Part shown: piece after piece, positions 30,781-39,846 of the stretch | Position numbering within the stretch: the stretch's first letter is position 1 | Layout: the number at the start of each line of letters is the position of its first letter | NCBI RefSeq assembly: GCF_014647215.1 | Contig: NZ_BMOT01000008.1 | Coordinates: 124,001-188,000 of the forward strand | Length of the DNA stretch: 64,000 nt | Direction of reading: 5' to 3' | From: Shewanella aestuarii | GTDB taxonomy: Bacteria; Pseudomonadota; Gammaproteobacteria; Enterobacterales; Shewanellaceae | The notes under the pieces: generated by a model | Told to the model about the DNA's origin: nothing | The model's input: only the letters and a program-made list of their open reading frames with translations | Database searches by the model: none | Translations under genes and position numbers: made by a program

Positions 30781-31176
30781 ATGACATTATTAATCACAGG
30801 TTTATACGCCAGTTTAACTGCGCTGCTGGTCATTGCACTGGCATACAGGGTCGTTAAATTTCGCCGCTCAAATGCCGTTGGTATCGGTAATGGGGATAAT
30901 AAAGAGCTGGCTTTAGCGGTAAGGGTTCATGGTAATTTAGTCGAAAATGCGCCGATAGTGTTGATACTGCTGGCAGTGGCAGAAAGTCATCAAATGCCAG
31001 ATTATCTGCTGCATTGTTTTGGTTCTATTTGGGTATTTGCGCGATTAATTCATGCTATTGGATTAACTCAAGGAAAAGGCGGATACCACTGGGGACGTTT
31101 TTGGGGGGTGTTATTAACCTGGATTATTCTCTTAAGCCTTGCGGTAAGTAATATCGGTTTCTTTTTAGGCTTTTAG
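30781..31176 (+). CDS. MAPEG-family membrane protein
   Basis: Four-helix inner-membrane protein of 131 residues in the MAPEG (eicosanoid/glutathione metabolism) family. Landmarks are VRVHGNLVENAPIVLILL (the RxxxNxxE core), then FARLIHAIGLTQG and a final hydrophobic helix. Bacterial members are often glutathione-dependent or of unknown role. AAGGA lies 9 bases before the ATG. Monocistronic. Confidence 0.88.
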   Translation: MTLLITGLYASLTALLVIALAYRVVKFRRSNAVGIGNGDNKELALAVRVHGNLVENAPIVLILLAVAESHQMPDYLLHCFGSIWVFARLIHAIGLTQGKGGYHWGRFWGVLLTWIILLSLAVSNIGFFLGF

Positions 31177-31490
31177 CCACAGACTTGGTTTGTAATCATT
31201 TGCTGCAGCGTTATTGCTTATTCATGTTAAATAACGGCATGTTACAAGCTTTTTTTACAGCAAATGGTCACAAACTGCTTTAAAATTCACCCCAAAAGTG
31301 AGATTGCCCCTAACTATATAAAATGAGTGGTATTTTACTATTTCCACTTATTTTATAAGGGTTTTGTCTATACTGAAACCACAAAAATATTTCACATCTG
31401 CTGCTTTTTTAGTCACACTTACCCCTTGCCAACTGATATACTCCGCGTCCGCTTATATTGGCGTATTTTTCAATTTTTTAGGTCATACAC
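31177..31490. other. Intergenic region upstream of ygiQ
   Basis: 314 bp. Contains a T-run after a short stem near 31240-31256 that may end the MAPEG transcript, and AT-rich sequence that presumably holds the ygiQ promoter. No RNA motif or conserved frame recognised. Confidence 0.4.
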
Positions 31491-33812
31491 ATGCAAGTTG
31501 AGTCGACATTATTTAGTTATCCCAAGTTTTGGGCCGAAAGCTTTGGCACTGCGCCATTTCTGCCTATGTCTCGCAAAGAAATGAATAAGCTGGGATGGGA
31601 TAGTTGCGACATCATTATTGTCACGGGGGATGCTTATGTGGATCACCCCAGTTTTGGTATGGCCGTTATTGGGCGCATGTTAGAAGCCCAGGGCTATCGT
31701 GTTGGGATTATTTCTCAACCAGATTGGTCAAACAAAGAAGACTTTATGCAGTTGGGGCGGCCCAATCTCTTTTTTGGTGTGACCGCCGGCAATATGGATT
31801 CGATGATCAACCGTTACACCGCTGACCGTAAGTTGCGTCATGATGATGCTTACACAGCGGGTGATATAGGCGGTAAGCGCCCAGATAGAGCGGTAACGGT
31901 TTATACACAACGTTGTAAAGAAGCTTTCAAAGATGTGCCGGTAGTTATTGGTGGCATTGAAGCCAGTTTACGCCGTATTGCCCACTATGATTATTGGTCA
32001 GATAAAGTCCGTCGCAGTGTTATTTTTGATGCCAAAGCCGATATTTTGGTTTATGGCAATGCTGAACGTCCGTTAATGGAGGTTGCTCGTCGTATCGCCA
32101 GTGGTGAATCTATTGGTGACATTGATGATGTTCGCGGCACCGCCGTGATGCGTAAAGAAGCCATGCCAGGTTGGCGTGGTATGGACTCACGTAAAATTGA
32201 CCAATTGCATAAGATTGATCCTATTCCGAATCCCTATGGCGCTGATGATGTTGGCTGTGAAAAATTATCAGGCCCAAGCGACAAGAAAATTTTTGATAAT
32301 GATGCGCCAAAAGCAATCAGCATTCAGCCTCCGCGCCCTAAGCCGTGGGAAAAAACCTACGTTTTATTACCTGCCTACGATAAAGTCGCGGGTGATAAAT
32401 ACCTCTACGCCCATGCTTCACGTATTTTGCATCAAGAACAAAACCCAGGTTGTGCCAGAGCGCTTTTTCAACCCCATGACGCTAACCGTGGTGTCTGGGT
32501 TAATCCGCCGGCATGGCCATTAAATACTGACGAAATGGACGCGGTATTTGATCTGCCGTATCAGCGAGTACCGCATCCTGTGTATGGCAAAGAAAAAATC
32601 CCTGCTTATGACATGATCAAAACCTCGATTAACATTATGCGAGGCTGTTTCGGTGGATGTTCATTCTGTTCGATTACAGAGCATGAAGGACGGATTATTC
32701 AAAGTCGTTCTCAAGAATCGATTATTAAAGAAATTAAAGACATTCAAGAAAAAGTACCTGGCTTTACAGGGGTCATTTCTGATCTGGGTGGCCCAACGGC
32801 CAACATGTACCGATTAGGCTGTACCAGTGTTAAAGCTGAAACAACGTGTCGTCGTCTATCCTGTGTGTATCCTTCAATTTGTGGTCATTTGGGTACAGAT
32901 CATAAACACACAATTGATTTATACCGCGCTGCGCGTGATGTGCCGGGGATTAAAAAAGTGCTTATCGCGTCTGGCGTGCGCTATGACTTAGCGATTGAAG
33001 ACCCAGACTACATCAGGGAATTGGCCAAGCATCATGTGGGGGGCTATTTAAAAATTGCACCCGAACACACTGAAGAAGGTCCGTTAAGCAAAATGATGAA
33101 GCCGGGAATGGGTACTTACGACAAGTTTAAAGAATTGTTTGATAAGTTCTCAAAAGAAGCGGGTAAAGAGCAATTTTTAATTCCGTATTTTATCTCGGCG
33201 CATCCTGGAACCACCGATGAAGATATGGTGAATTTGGCATTATGGCTTAAAGGTCAAAAATTCAAATTAGATCAGGTGCAAAACTTTTATCCATCACCCA
33301 TGGCAAACGCGACCACGATTTATCACACTGAGCTGAATTCACTCAAAAACGTGAAGCACACCAGTGAGCAAGTCAGCGTGCCTAAAAAAGGTCGCCAGCG
33401 TAAATTGCATAAATTCTTGTTACGTTATCACGATCCTGCAGGTTGGCCGATGATCCGTGAGGCGTTAATTGCTATGGGTAAAGAATCGCTTATTGGTAAT
33501 AGTCCACATTGTTTAGTGCCGCCAGAAACCCGTAATGAGCAAAACCGTCCTAAGTGGGGGCAAAAGCCAAAGCCTGCGAGCAAGCAAACATCGCAAAAAG
33601 CGATGACACGTTTCTCATCAAATCAATTTGATGACCGAAAAGGCAGCGATAGTGACTCAGCGGGTAAAACGAAATCCAAGCCTAAGGCTAAACCGGATGC
33701 TAAGGTTAATGCGAGTAAAGAACAGATCAAGCCGTCTCGAAAACCCGCGAGTAAAAAGAGTGGTTCTGGTAATGCAAAAGGCTGGGCTACGCCATCAAAG
33801 CACAAGCGTTAA
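31491..33812 (+). CDS. ygiQ: YgiQ family radical SAM protein
   Basis: Radical SAM enzyme of unknown physiological reaction, 773 residues (E. coli 739). The N-terminal part resembles a B12-binding-like Rossmann domain ([17 protein letters not shown]). The radical SAM core has CX3CX2C at Cys386, Cys390 and Cys393 ([10 protein letters not shown]). [21 protein letters not shown] and the LxxYHDP segment are typical of YgiQ. The C-terminal 100 residues are Lys/Ser-rich and disordered. Monocistronic, with a terminator. Confidence 0.94.
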   Translation: MQVESTLFSYPKFWAESFGTAPFLPMSRKEMNKLGWDSCDIIIVTGDAYVDHPSFGMAVIGRMLEAQGYRVGIISQPDWSNKEDFMQLGRPNLFFGVTAGNMDSMINRYTADRKLRHDDAYTAGDIGGKRPDRAVTVYTQRCKEAFKDVPVVIGGIEASLRRIAHYDYWSDKVRRSVIFDAKADILVYGNAERPLMEVARRIASGESIGDIDDVRGTAVMRKEAMPGWRGMDSRKIDQLHKIDPIPNPYGADDVGCEKLSGPSDKKIFDNDAPKAISIQPPRPKPWEKTYVLLPAYDKVAGDKYLYAHASRILHQEQNPGCARALFQPHDANRGVWVNPPAWPLNTDEMDAVFDLPYQRVPHPVYGKEKIPAYDMIKTSINIMRGCFGGCSFCSITEHEGRIIQSRSQESIIKEIKDIQEKVPGFTGVISDLGGPTANMYRLGCTSVKAETTCRRLSCVYPSICGHLGTDHKHTIDLYRAARDVPGIKKVLIASGVRYDLAIEDPDYIRELAKHHVGGYLKIAPEHTEEGPLSKMMKPGMGTYDKFKELFDKFSKEAGKEQFLIPYFISAHPGTTDEDMVNLALWLKGQKFKLDQVQNFYPSPMANATTIYHTELNSLKNVKHTSEQVSVPKKGRQRKLHKFLLRYHDPAGWPMIREALIAMGKESLIGNSPHCLVPPETRNEQNRPKWGQKPKPASKQTSQKAMTRFSSNQFDDRKGSDSDSAGKTKSKPKAKPDAKVNASKEQIKPSRKPASKKSGSGNAKGWATPSKHKR

Positions 33813-33851
33813 GCTTATTGATTAAGTAACCGCGAGTCGTTTATGACGCAT

Positions 33852-33882
33852 AAAAGCCGTGCCGCTAATCGCACGGCTTTTT
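33852..33882 (+). terminator. Rho-independent terminator after ygiQ
   Basis: Arms AAAAGCCGTGC / GCACGGCTTTT with an 8-nt loop and trailing T. Confidence 0.88.
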
Positions 33883-34201
33883 ATTAACTCGACTCTGGCT
33901 GGATCCCAAGGCTGTAAACGGCTTTGTTTGGTTTACTTTGACTTGACTAAAAGGATGAGTAAAGATTTTTAAGTATTTATATTCAATAGTTTACATTGGA
34001 ATTTAATCTTTGTACTGATAACGAAACTGATTTACGCGTCCATAGCGGGTCTACTATAAGTCAATTCAACGCAGTTAGCGGTGCAAGAAGCTGCTTGATC
34101 TGCATTTATTATCCTTAACTGAGGTTGATTACTTTTATTCAGGTTCAATTCAAAAAAAACTGCTAAGGTTGCCATTCTTCCCCATATTAATAGGCATAAT
34201 A
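33883..34201. other. Intergenic region upstream of the attachment gene
   Basis: 319 bp without a credible frame. It should hold the promoter of the exported-protein gene; no confident -35/-10 pair or RNA structure was found. Confidence 0.4.
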
Positions 34202-34795
34202 ATGACAAGAACTCCTATCAAAATCGCCCTATCTATATCGTTAATGACCAGCTCTTTTTTGTCAGTTTCAAGCTTTGCGGCAGAGGATATCCACAACCAG
34301 TATTTCGATGCTTTAGCTGCCCATTGTGGCAACGCTTATGAGGGAGTGGTTACCGCAGGCAATAGTGCCGATGATGGTTTTAGCGGCAAAAAACTCATCA
34401 TGCACGTGCGTGAATGTAGCGACAGAGAGTTAAAAGTGCCGTTTCATGTGGGTGATGATCACTCGCGCACTTGGGTGATCAGCAAAACCGATAATGGTTT
34501 ACGTTTAAAGCATGATCATCGTCATCAAGATGGCACAGAAGATAAAGTGACTATGTACGGTGGTGATACAGTTGATTTAGGTACTGTTACCCAACAGTCA
34601 TTTCCTGTGGATGCTGAGTCGATTGCTAATTTTAAAGAAAACGGCCTAGATCAGTCAGTGACCAATGTATGGCACATGTACATTGAGCCAAGCACCTTTA
34701 GTTATCGTCTTACTCGTGAAAATCGTGATTTTAAAGTCGACTTTGATTTAACCAAACCTGTTGCCTTGCCGCCAACGCCCTGGGGGCATAAGTAA
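34202..34795 (+). CDS. Exported protein of unknown function; attachment (target) gene of the CAST
   Basis: A 197-residue periplasmic or secreted protein. The ATG at 34202 is preferred over 34169 because it directly starts a good signal peptide (about 26 residues, cleavage after SFA before AED). The mature part has two cysteines (AHCGN, VRECSD), a His/Asp-rich stretch (LKHDHRHQDG) and a conserved-looking C-terminus RENRDFKVDFDLTKPV. I do not recognise the family. Codons for RENRDFKVDF are the protospacer of the transposon's last CRISPR spacer. The transposon starts at the first base after the TAA stop, so the protein is intact, while its native 3' end and terminator have been replaced. Likely conserved, since a homing guide depends on it. 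Confidence 0.85.
   Translation: MTRTPIKIALSISLMTSSFLSVSSFAAEDIHNQYFDALAAHCGNAYEGVVTAGNSADDGFSGKKLIMHVRECSDRELKVPFHVGDDHSRTWVISKTDNGLRLKHDHRHQDGTEDKVTMYGGDTVDLGTVTQQSFPVDAESIANFKENGLDQSVTNVWHMYIEPSTFSYRLTRENRDFKVDFDLTKPVALPPTPWGHK
34715..34746 (+). other. Protospacer of the homing guide RNA
   Basis: 32 bases in register with the gene's codons, matching spacer 2 (55023-55054) at 24 of 32 positions in the same orientation. The bases 5' of it (34713-34714) are CT, compatible with the relaxed CN PAM of I-F3 systems rather than strict CC. Its 3' end is 49 bp from the insertion point. Confidence 0.88.
34791..34795. repeat. Target site duplication AGTAA (left copy)
   Basis: The five bases before the transposon terminus, identical to 59675-59679. 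It contains the target gene's TAA stop. Confidence 0.93.
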
Positions 34796-34950
34796 TGTCG
34801 CTGAACCCATACATTGTCATAATGCACCCATAGTGTGACAAAATTAACCCATATAATGACATAAAAATGCATTTTGTAATTATATTACAGAATGCATTTC
34901 TTTTAATATCATCACCTTGAACTATTAATAACCCATGTATTGACAAATTT
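34796..34950 (+). repeat. Target-proximal transposon end with four TnsB-type sites
   Basis: After the terminal TGTCGCTG, sites of the form ACCCAT-N4-TGACA (or TGTCA) start at 34805, 34826, 34847 and 34931. Spacing is 21, 21 and 84 bp, all multiples of 21 and thus on one face of the helix. The distal site overlaps a TTGACA that may be the tnsABC -35 box. Four sites at the target-proximal end parallels the right end of Tn7. Confidence 0.88.
34865..34899. terminator. Long inverted repeat inside the transposon end, possible insulating terminator
   Basis: Arms AAATGCATTTTGTAAT and ATTACAGAATGCATTT are complementary at 15 of 16 positions (the other is a T-G pair), with the 3-nt loop TAT, followed by CTTTTAAT. 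It lies between the third and fourth TnsB sites. It could stop transcription entering from the target gene, whose own terminator was displaced, or serve a protein. Confidence 0.6.
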
Positions 34951-34967
34951 TTGCATCTTAGTACACT
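34940..34967 (+). promoter_or_regulatory. Possible tnsABC promoter overlapping a TnsB site
   Basis: TTGACA at 34940-34945 and TACACT at 34962-34967, 16 bp apart, 30 bp before the tnsA ATG. The -35 box is part of the fourth TnsB repeat, which would let TnsB repress its own operon. Inference from position only. Confidence 0.35.
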
Positions 34968-34997
34968 AAATATACTTTATTCGTGCGAATTTAGCTC

Positions 34998-35627
34998 ATG
35001 TATATAAGAAGCTTACGCAAACCATCACCGAACAAAAACGTATTTAAATTCGCTAGCGCAAAAGTTAGCGAAACGATAATGTGTGAGAGTTCATTGGAGT
35101 TTGATGCGTGTTTTCATCACGAATACAATGATTTTATAGAGGTGTTTGGCAGTCAGCCTGAAGGGTTTTATTACGATTTTGAGGGCAAAAGATTGCCCTA
35201 TACACCTGATGCGATAGTTCACTTTATTGATGGGACTGTAAAGTTCCATGAATACAAACCTTACAGCAAAACATTCGATCCAATCTTTAGATCTAAATTT
35301 GTAGCCAAGAAAGCGGCTGCTCAGTCTTTAGGAGCAGATCTTATATTGGTAACAGAACGACAAATCCGCGTAAATCCTATTCTAAACAACCTTAAAATTT
35401 TGCATCGCTATTCAGGTATCCATGGCTTGAATGAAATGCAAATTGAATTGCTTAAGCTGATTAAAGAAACGGGTAAAGTTAGTGTTAATGATGTGGCAGT
35501 AAAACAATCATTAACATTAGGTGAAACTCGCTCACATCTGTATTCCCTTATACATCAAGGGTTAATTAAGGCTAACTTAAGCCAAGATGATCTCGATTTC
35601 AACCCAACGGTATGGTTCGTAGAATGA
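34998..35627 (+). CDS. tnsA: TnsA transposase endonuclease subunit
   Basis: Cuts the 5' ends of the transposon, allowing cut-and-paste movement together with TnsB. In 209 residues, the N-terminal restriction-enzyme-like fold shows Glu34 in SSLEFD, Asp71 in YTPD, and Glu85/Lys87 in FHEYKP, the PD-ExK-type active site of the family. The C-terminal half (about residues 140-209) is the winged-helix domain that contacts TnsC. All catalytic residues are intact. It is first of tnsABC, and tnsB overlaps its stop. Confidence 0.95.
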   Translation: MYIRSLRKPSPNKNVFKFASAKVSETIMCESSLEFDACFHHEYNDFIEVFGSQPEGFYYDFEGKRLPYTPDAIVHFIDGTVKFHEYKPYSKTFDPIFRSKFVAKKAAAQSLGADLILVTERQIRVNPILNNLKILHRYSGIHGLNEMQIELLKLIKETGKVSVNDVAVKQSLTLGETRSHLYSLIHQGLIKANLSQDDLDFNPTVWFVE

Positions 35628-37468
35628 TGCAATTTAAAGATGAGTTCAGTGAATTTGAATCAGCTAAGAAGCCTGATACCTCTACTCAATATCTGAAGCT
35701 AGAAGATACAGTATTAGTCAAAAGAGACTTAGATACCTTTCCTAACCTTTTAAAAAAGAAAGCACTCGATAAATATCAACTCATTGCCTTCATAGAAAAA
35801 AAATTAATTGGTGGATGGACTCAAAAAAATCTAGATCCAATTCTTGATACACTTTTTGCTACTGCTATGGAAAAACGTCCTAACTGGCGAACGTTAGTCC
35901 GTTGGCGGAAAAGCTACATTGACAGTAATGGAGATCTCGCGTCATTAGTCGCTAAGCGCCATAAAATGGGCAACCGAAAGAAACGAGTTGAAGGTGATGA
36001 GGTGTTTTTTGAGCGAGCGTTGTCTCGTTTTTTAGATGCAAAACGACCGAAAGTCACAACAGCCTACCAGTACTATAAAGATGCCATCACTATTGAGAAT
36101 CAAAGCATTGTGGATGGACAAATTCCTATCATTTCTTACAAAAGCTTTAACCAAAGAATAAAGTCACTACCTCCTTATCCTGTTGCAGTGGCACGGCATG
36201 GTAAATTTATAGCAGATCAATGGTTTTCTTATTGCTCATCGCATATTCCCCCAACGCGAATATTAGAGCGGGTAGAAATTGATCACACACCACTTGATCT
36301 TATTTTACTTGATGATGAGTTACTTATCCCACTAGGCAGGCCATATTTAACCCTAATCGTCGACGTCTTTAGCGGTTGTGTTTTAGGGTTTCACTTAAGT
36401 TATCGATCGCCTTCATATGTTTCAGCGGCCAAGGCAATAGTACATGCAATAAAACCAAAATCATTTGAAGGTCTAAATATCGACCTTCAAAATGAGTGGC
36501 CTTGCTTTGGTAAATTTGAAAATCTTGTGGTGGATAATGGTGCTGAGTTTTGGTCAAAAAGTTTGGAGCATGCCTGTCAAGAAGCCGGTATAAACATTCA
36601 ATACAACCCCGTTCGTAAACCTTGGTTGAAGCCTTTTGTAGAACGTTTTTTCGGGATGATTAACGAGTGCTTTTTAACTGAAATACCAGGTAAAACCTTC
36701 TCGAATATTCTAGAAAAAGAAGACTATAAACCTGAAAAAGACGCCATTATGCGTTTCTCTGTCTTTGTTGAAGAATTTCATCGTTGGATAGTGGATATAT
36801 ATCATCAAGATTCAAACTCACGTCAAACCCGTATCCCCATAAAACAGTGGCAACATGGTTTTGATATATACCCACCGTTACAGATGAAAGTGGAAGATGA
36901 AGAACGTTTCAATGTTCTGATGGGGATCACAGACGAAAGAACGTTAACTCGAAATGGTTTTAAATATGAAGAGTTGATGTATGACTGTACTGCTTTGGCC
37001 GATTACAGAAAACATTACCCACAAACCAAAGAAACCATCAAAAAAATCATAAAAGTAGACCCTGATGATCTATCAAGTATCCATGTTTATCTTGAGGAAT
37101 TAGGTGGTTATCTTAAAGTCCCCTGTACTGACAATAGTGGTTACACCAATGGTTTGAGCCTCCATGAGCATAAGGTGATTAAGCAAATTAATCGTGAGGT
37201 TATTCGGGAAGGCAAAGATAATTTGGGGCTAGCTAAAGCCCGTATGGCAATTCATGCTCGAGTTGAGCAAGAGCAAGAGGCATTTATTGCGTCTAAAACA
37301 AAAGCTAAAATTACCTCAGTAAAAAAACAGGCTCAACTGGCTGATATTAGTTCAACAGGTAAATCTACAATTGTTCTCCCAAAGAATGAACAGCAGAAGA
37401 ATGTAAGCTCTTACCAAGTAGATGCAGATACAGAAGACGATTGGAATATGGATTTGGAAGGGTATTGA
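35624..37468 (+). CDS. tnsB: TnsB transposase (DDE integrase family)
   Basis: Binds the end repeats and performs 3' cleavage and strand transfer. The ATG at 35624 overlaps the tnsA stop as ATGA, giving 614 residues; a second ATG follows at once (35627). N-terminal helix-turn-helix DNA-binding domains precede an RNase-H-fold core with Asp220 (VEIDHTPLD), Asp304 (VVDNGAEF) and Glu340 (KPFVERFFG), a DD(35)E arrangement. C-terminal beta-barrel and a tail that ends acidic (DTEDDWNMDLEGY), the part used to contact TnsC. Intact. Confidence 0.96.
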   Translation: MMQFKDEFSEFESAKKPDTSTQYLKLEDTVLVKRDLDTFPNLLKKKALDKYQLIAFIEKKLIGGWTQKNLDPILDTLFATAMEKRPNWRTLVRWRKSYIDSNGDLASLVAKRHKMGNRKKRVEGDEVFFERALSRFLDAKRPKVTTAYQYYKDAITIENQSIVDGQIPIISYKSFNQRIKSLPPYPVAVARHGKFIADQWFSYCSSHIPPTRILERVEIDHTPLDLILLDDELLIPLGRPYLTLIVDVFSGCVLGFHLSYRSPSYVSAAKAIVHAIKPKSFEGLNIDLQNEWPCFGKFENLVVDNGAEFWSKSLEHACQEAGINIQYNPVRKPWLKPFVERFFGMINECFLTEIPGKTFSNILEKEDYKPEKDAIMRFSVFVEEFHRWIVDIYHQDSNSRQTRIPIKQWQHGFDIYPPLQMKVEDEERFNVLMGITDERTLTRNGFKYEELMYDCTALADYRKHYPQTKETIKKIIKVDPDDLSSIHVYLEELGGYLKVPCTDNSGYTNGLSLHEHKVIKQINREVIREGKDNLGLAKARMAIHARVEQEQEAFIASKTKAKITSVKKQAQLADISSTGKSTIVLPKNEQQKNVSSYQVDADTEDDWNMDLEGY

Positions 37469-38460
37469 TGACTAAATTGACGCCTGAACAGCAAATTGCT
37501 CTTAAAGAGTTTGGTACTTGTTTTCTTGAACTGCCAATTGTGATTGAAATTTTTGAAGATTTTGATGACTTGAGGTTCAATAGAGGTTATCAATCTGATC
37601 CTCAATGTATGATTCTTACTGGTGAGGCAGGATCTGGTAAATCATTTTTAATTCAAGAATATAGGCGAAGAGTGAACTTTTCAAGTAGCTCAAGGCGTTC
37701 TGAAGTACCAGTGCTCATTACAAAGGTTTCGAGTAATAAGGGACTAGACAATACTTTAGTACAAATATTGTCAGATTTAGACACTTTTGGGTGCCACCAA
37801 ATAAAAGGGCGTATAAAAGTCGATTTGACTAAAAAAGTTGTTCAAGAATTAGTAAAATCTAAGGTCGAGTTACTTATAATTAACGAATTTCATGATTTGG
37901 TTAAGTTTAAAAATTACCAAGAGCGTCAGGTGATTATGAGTGCACTAAAGTTTATTAGTGAGGAAGCAAATATTCCAATTGTATTAGTTGGAATGCCTTG
38001 GATGGAATATATAATTAATGATTCTGAATGGGATTCAAGACTTCGTCGTAAGAAGCACTTGAGTTATTTTAGTTATAAAGCTAAAAAAGACCGTGATCAT
38101 TTTAGAGAACTTCTAGTTGGCTTTTCGAAAAGAATGTCATTTGATTCTCGTCAAATTTTGCACAGTAAAGAGTTAACTCGAGCACTCTTTGCAGTTTGTC
38201 GAGGAGAGTTAAGGCAGCTAAAGAGCTTTTTATATGAAGCTTATAAAATGGCATTACAGAATCACGAGTCTACTCTAAACAAAAAAGCACTTGCTAAAAC
38301 TTTTGATAAACTAGGTTGCAAACATCTAGAACGAAACCCATTTGAAATCGAGTTTGATGAAATTCCTATTCCAGTGTTTTTGTTCCCTTCAAAATACAAT
38401 CCGGACGCTTTAGAAGAAAAAGATGAAATTGTTCCAGTGAAATTTGAGTACATTCTTTAA
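37468..38460 (+). CDS. tnsC: TnsC AAA+ ATPase transposition regulator
   Basis: ATP-dependent DNA-binding protein that forms a ring or filament linking the target complex (TniQ-Cascade) to TnsAB. The ATG at 37468 overlaps the tnsB stop as ATGA; 330 residues, matching the usual I-F3 size. Walker A GEAGSGKS is at 52-59. The Walker B region reads LLIINEFHDL, with Asn139 where an Asp is commonly seen. Sensor and arginine-finger segments appear as LVGMPWME and SRLRRK. Confidence 0.94.
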   Translation: MTKLTPEQQIALKEFGTCFLELPIVIEIFEDFDDLRFNRGYQSDPQCMILTGEAGSGKSFLIQEYRRRVNFSSSSRRSEVPVLITKVSSNKGLDNTLVQILSDLDTFGCHQIKGRIKVDLTKKVVQELVKSKVELLIINEFHDLVKFKNYQERQVIMSALKFISEEANIPIVLVGMPWMEYIINDSEWDSRLRRKKHLSYFSYKAKKDRDHFRELLVGFSKRMSFDSRQILHSKELTRALFAVCRGELRQLKSFLYEAYKMALQNHESTLNKKALAKTFDKLGCKHLERNPFEIEFDEIPIPVFLFPSKYNPDALEEKDEIVPVKFEYIL

Positions 38461-39842
38461 TGAACATCAAACATCCTTACTATTTGCTCTTTGTATCGTC
38501 CTAATAAGGCTAGATTGTACAGATTTTCTTCTTCAATATCTGAGAGCTGACTAGTTATACCGGCATCAGCAGAAAGCGATAAATTAAAGATACATAAATC
38601 AGTCATGTCTTGGTTATCTTTTACCTTGTCGGCGAGATGAGGGATTTTTAAGTCTAATTCTTGTGTCTCGCTTTTTTGAAATATCACTGATTTATATGGC
38701 AAATCTTGGTCTATTCGATAAGCAAATTCCGTTAGGTTAGCCTCAGCCAAAGTGAATAACCAAGCTTGTTGAATCTCATTAGAAGTGACACGCAAAATTC
38801 GTCCTAATACTTGACGGTAATGCATTTCAGTTTTTATGTGGCTTAAATGACAGCAAACTTGCAATCTTGGTACATCAGTACCCTCTGATATCATGCCAAC
38901 ACTCACAATCCATTGTGTTTGATTGTGCCGGAAGGTATTGATAATGCTAGATGGTTGCTTTAAATGTGAAGTCACAATGCTGGCGGTTTGGTGTAAATCC
39001 GTCACCAGTGTTTTATAGATCTGTTTTGCATGTTTGATTGACGATGCAACAACTAAACCTCCAGCAGTAGGGTTGGTTCTACGTAATTCAGCAAGTTTTT
39101 CAACACTTTGCCTCAATACATAATTAATGACTTGCTGATTAGCTATTAATTCTTGAAAGCTGAATTTAGAATCTACTAATAATTCAGATAATGAAGAAAA
39201 AACTTTAGTTTCATCATCATTAGATAGTGAAATTTGTTCATTATCTATTAGCACGATATTCGGCTCTCGGCACACTCCATCAGCAATAGCCTCTTTTAGG
39301 CCGTAGATAAAATCACAGTGAATTGTATTATCTGGCTCAGTGAATTTGGATAATACAATTGGAGCCGCATCTGATCGCCAAGGTGTTCCAGACAGTGCTA
39401 AAGTAAATGAGGCTTGATTTTGAATGTTGATAAGTACTTCTTCTCCCCAAGCATTCGCGTTGGCTAATTCGTTACCCTTTAGATGATGCACTTCATCCAT
39501 AATAACCAGCACCTTATGATTCTTAAGTAATTGCCAAAAACCTTTTGGAATCGAAGTCATTGATTGATAAGTATAAACACCGCCAATAGCGCCCATTAAA
39601 CCATCAAAACGTCGATTCAACCTTGTTGAAAACGTCCTTTTAATACTTTCATTTACTTCTGTTGACGGTGAAAAACACAAAACAAAATCTACAGCCCCTA
39701 GTTGAATTAATGTTGCTGCTAACTCTACTGCCATTATTGTTTTCCCAGCTCCTGGCGTTGCTAAGCACATAAAATGATTTTGTGTTTTATAAAGATTTAA
39801 GGCCTTTTCAACACAATCATGTTGCCATTTTCTAAGTTTCAC
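38457..39842 (-). CDS. SF2 DEAD/DEAH-type helicase, cargo
   Basis: A 461-residue superfamily 2 helicase from a GTG at 39842, chosen because GGAAGGG lies about 7 bases upstream and the protein then begins KLRKWQHD, the usual Q-motif-like opening. An ATG at 39878 would extend back into the preceding gene. Motif I is TPGAGKTIM, motif II MDEVHHL, motif III SGTPWR, motif VI QVLGRILR. No nuclease domain is visible. It overlaps the end of tnsC by 4 bp convergently. Role unknown; its pairing with the small upstream gene suggests a two-gene defence or maintenance module. Confidence 0.85.
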   Translation of the reverse strand: MKLRKWQHDCVEKALNLYKTQNHFMCLATPGAGKTIMAVELAATLIQLGAVDFVLCFSPSTEVNESIKRTFSTRLNRRFDGLMGAIGGVYTYQSMTSIPKGFWQLLKNHKVLVIMDEVHHLKGNELANANAWGEEVLINIQNQASFTLALSGTPWRSDAAPIVLSKFTEPDNTIHCDFIYGLKEAIADGVCREPNIVLIDNEQISLSNDDETKVFSSLSELLVDSKFSFQELIANQQVINYVLRQSVEKLAELRRTNPTAGGLVVASSIKHAKQIYKTLVTDLHQTASIVTSHLKQPSSIINTFRHNQTQWIVSVGMISEGTDVPRLQVCCHLSHIKTEMHYRQVLGRILRVTSNEIQQAWLFTLAEANLTEFAYRIDQDLPYKSVIFQKSETQELDLKIPHLADKVKDNQDMTDLCIFNLSLSADAGITSQLSDIEEENLYNLALLGRYKEQIVRMFDVH

Positions 39843-39846
39843 AAAG

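Noticed and set aside
31327..31584. 85-codon frame upstream of ygiQ
   Set aside because: It overlaps the ygiQ start, is rich in Phe/Tyr from AT-rich non-coding DNA and has no ribosome site.
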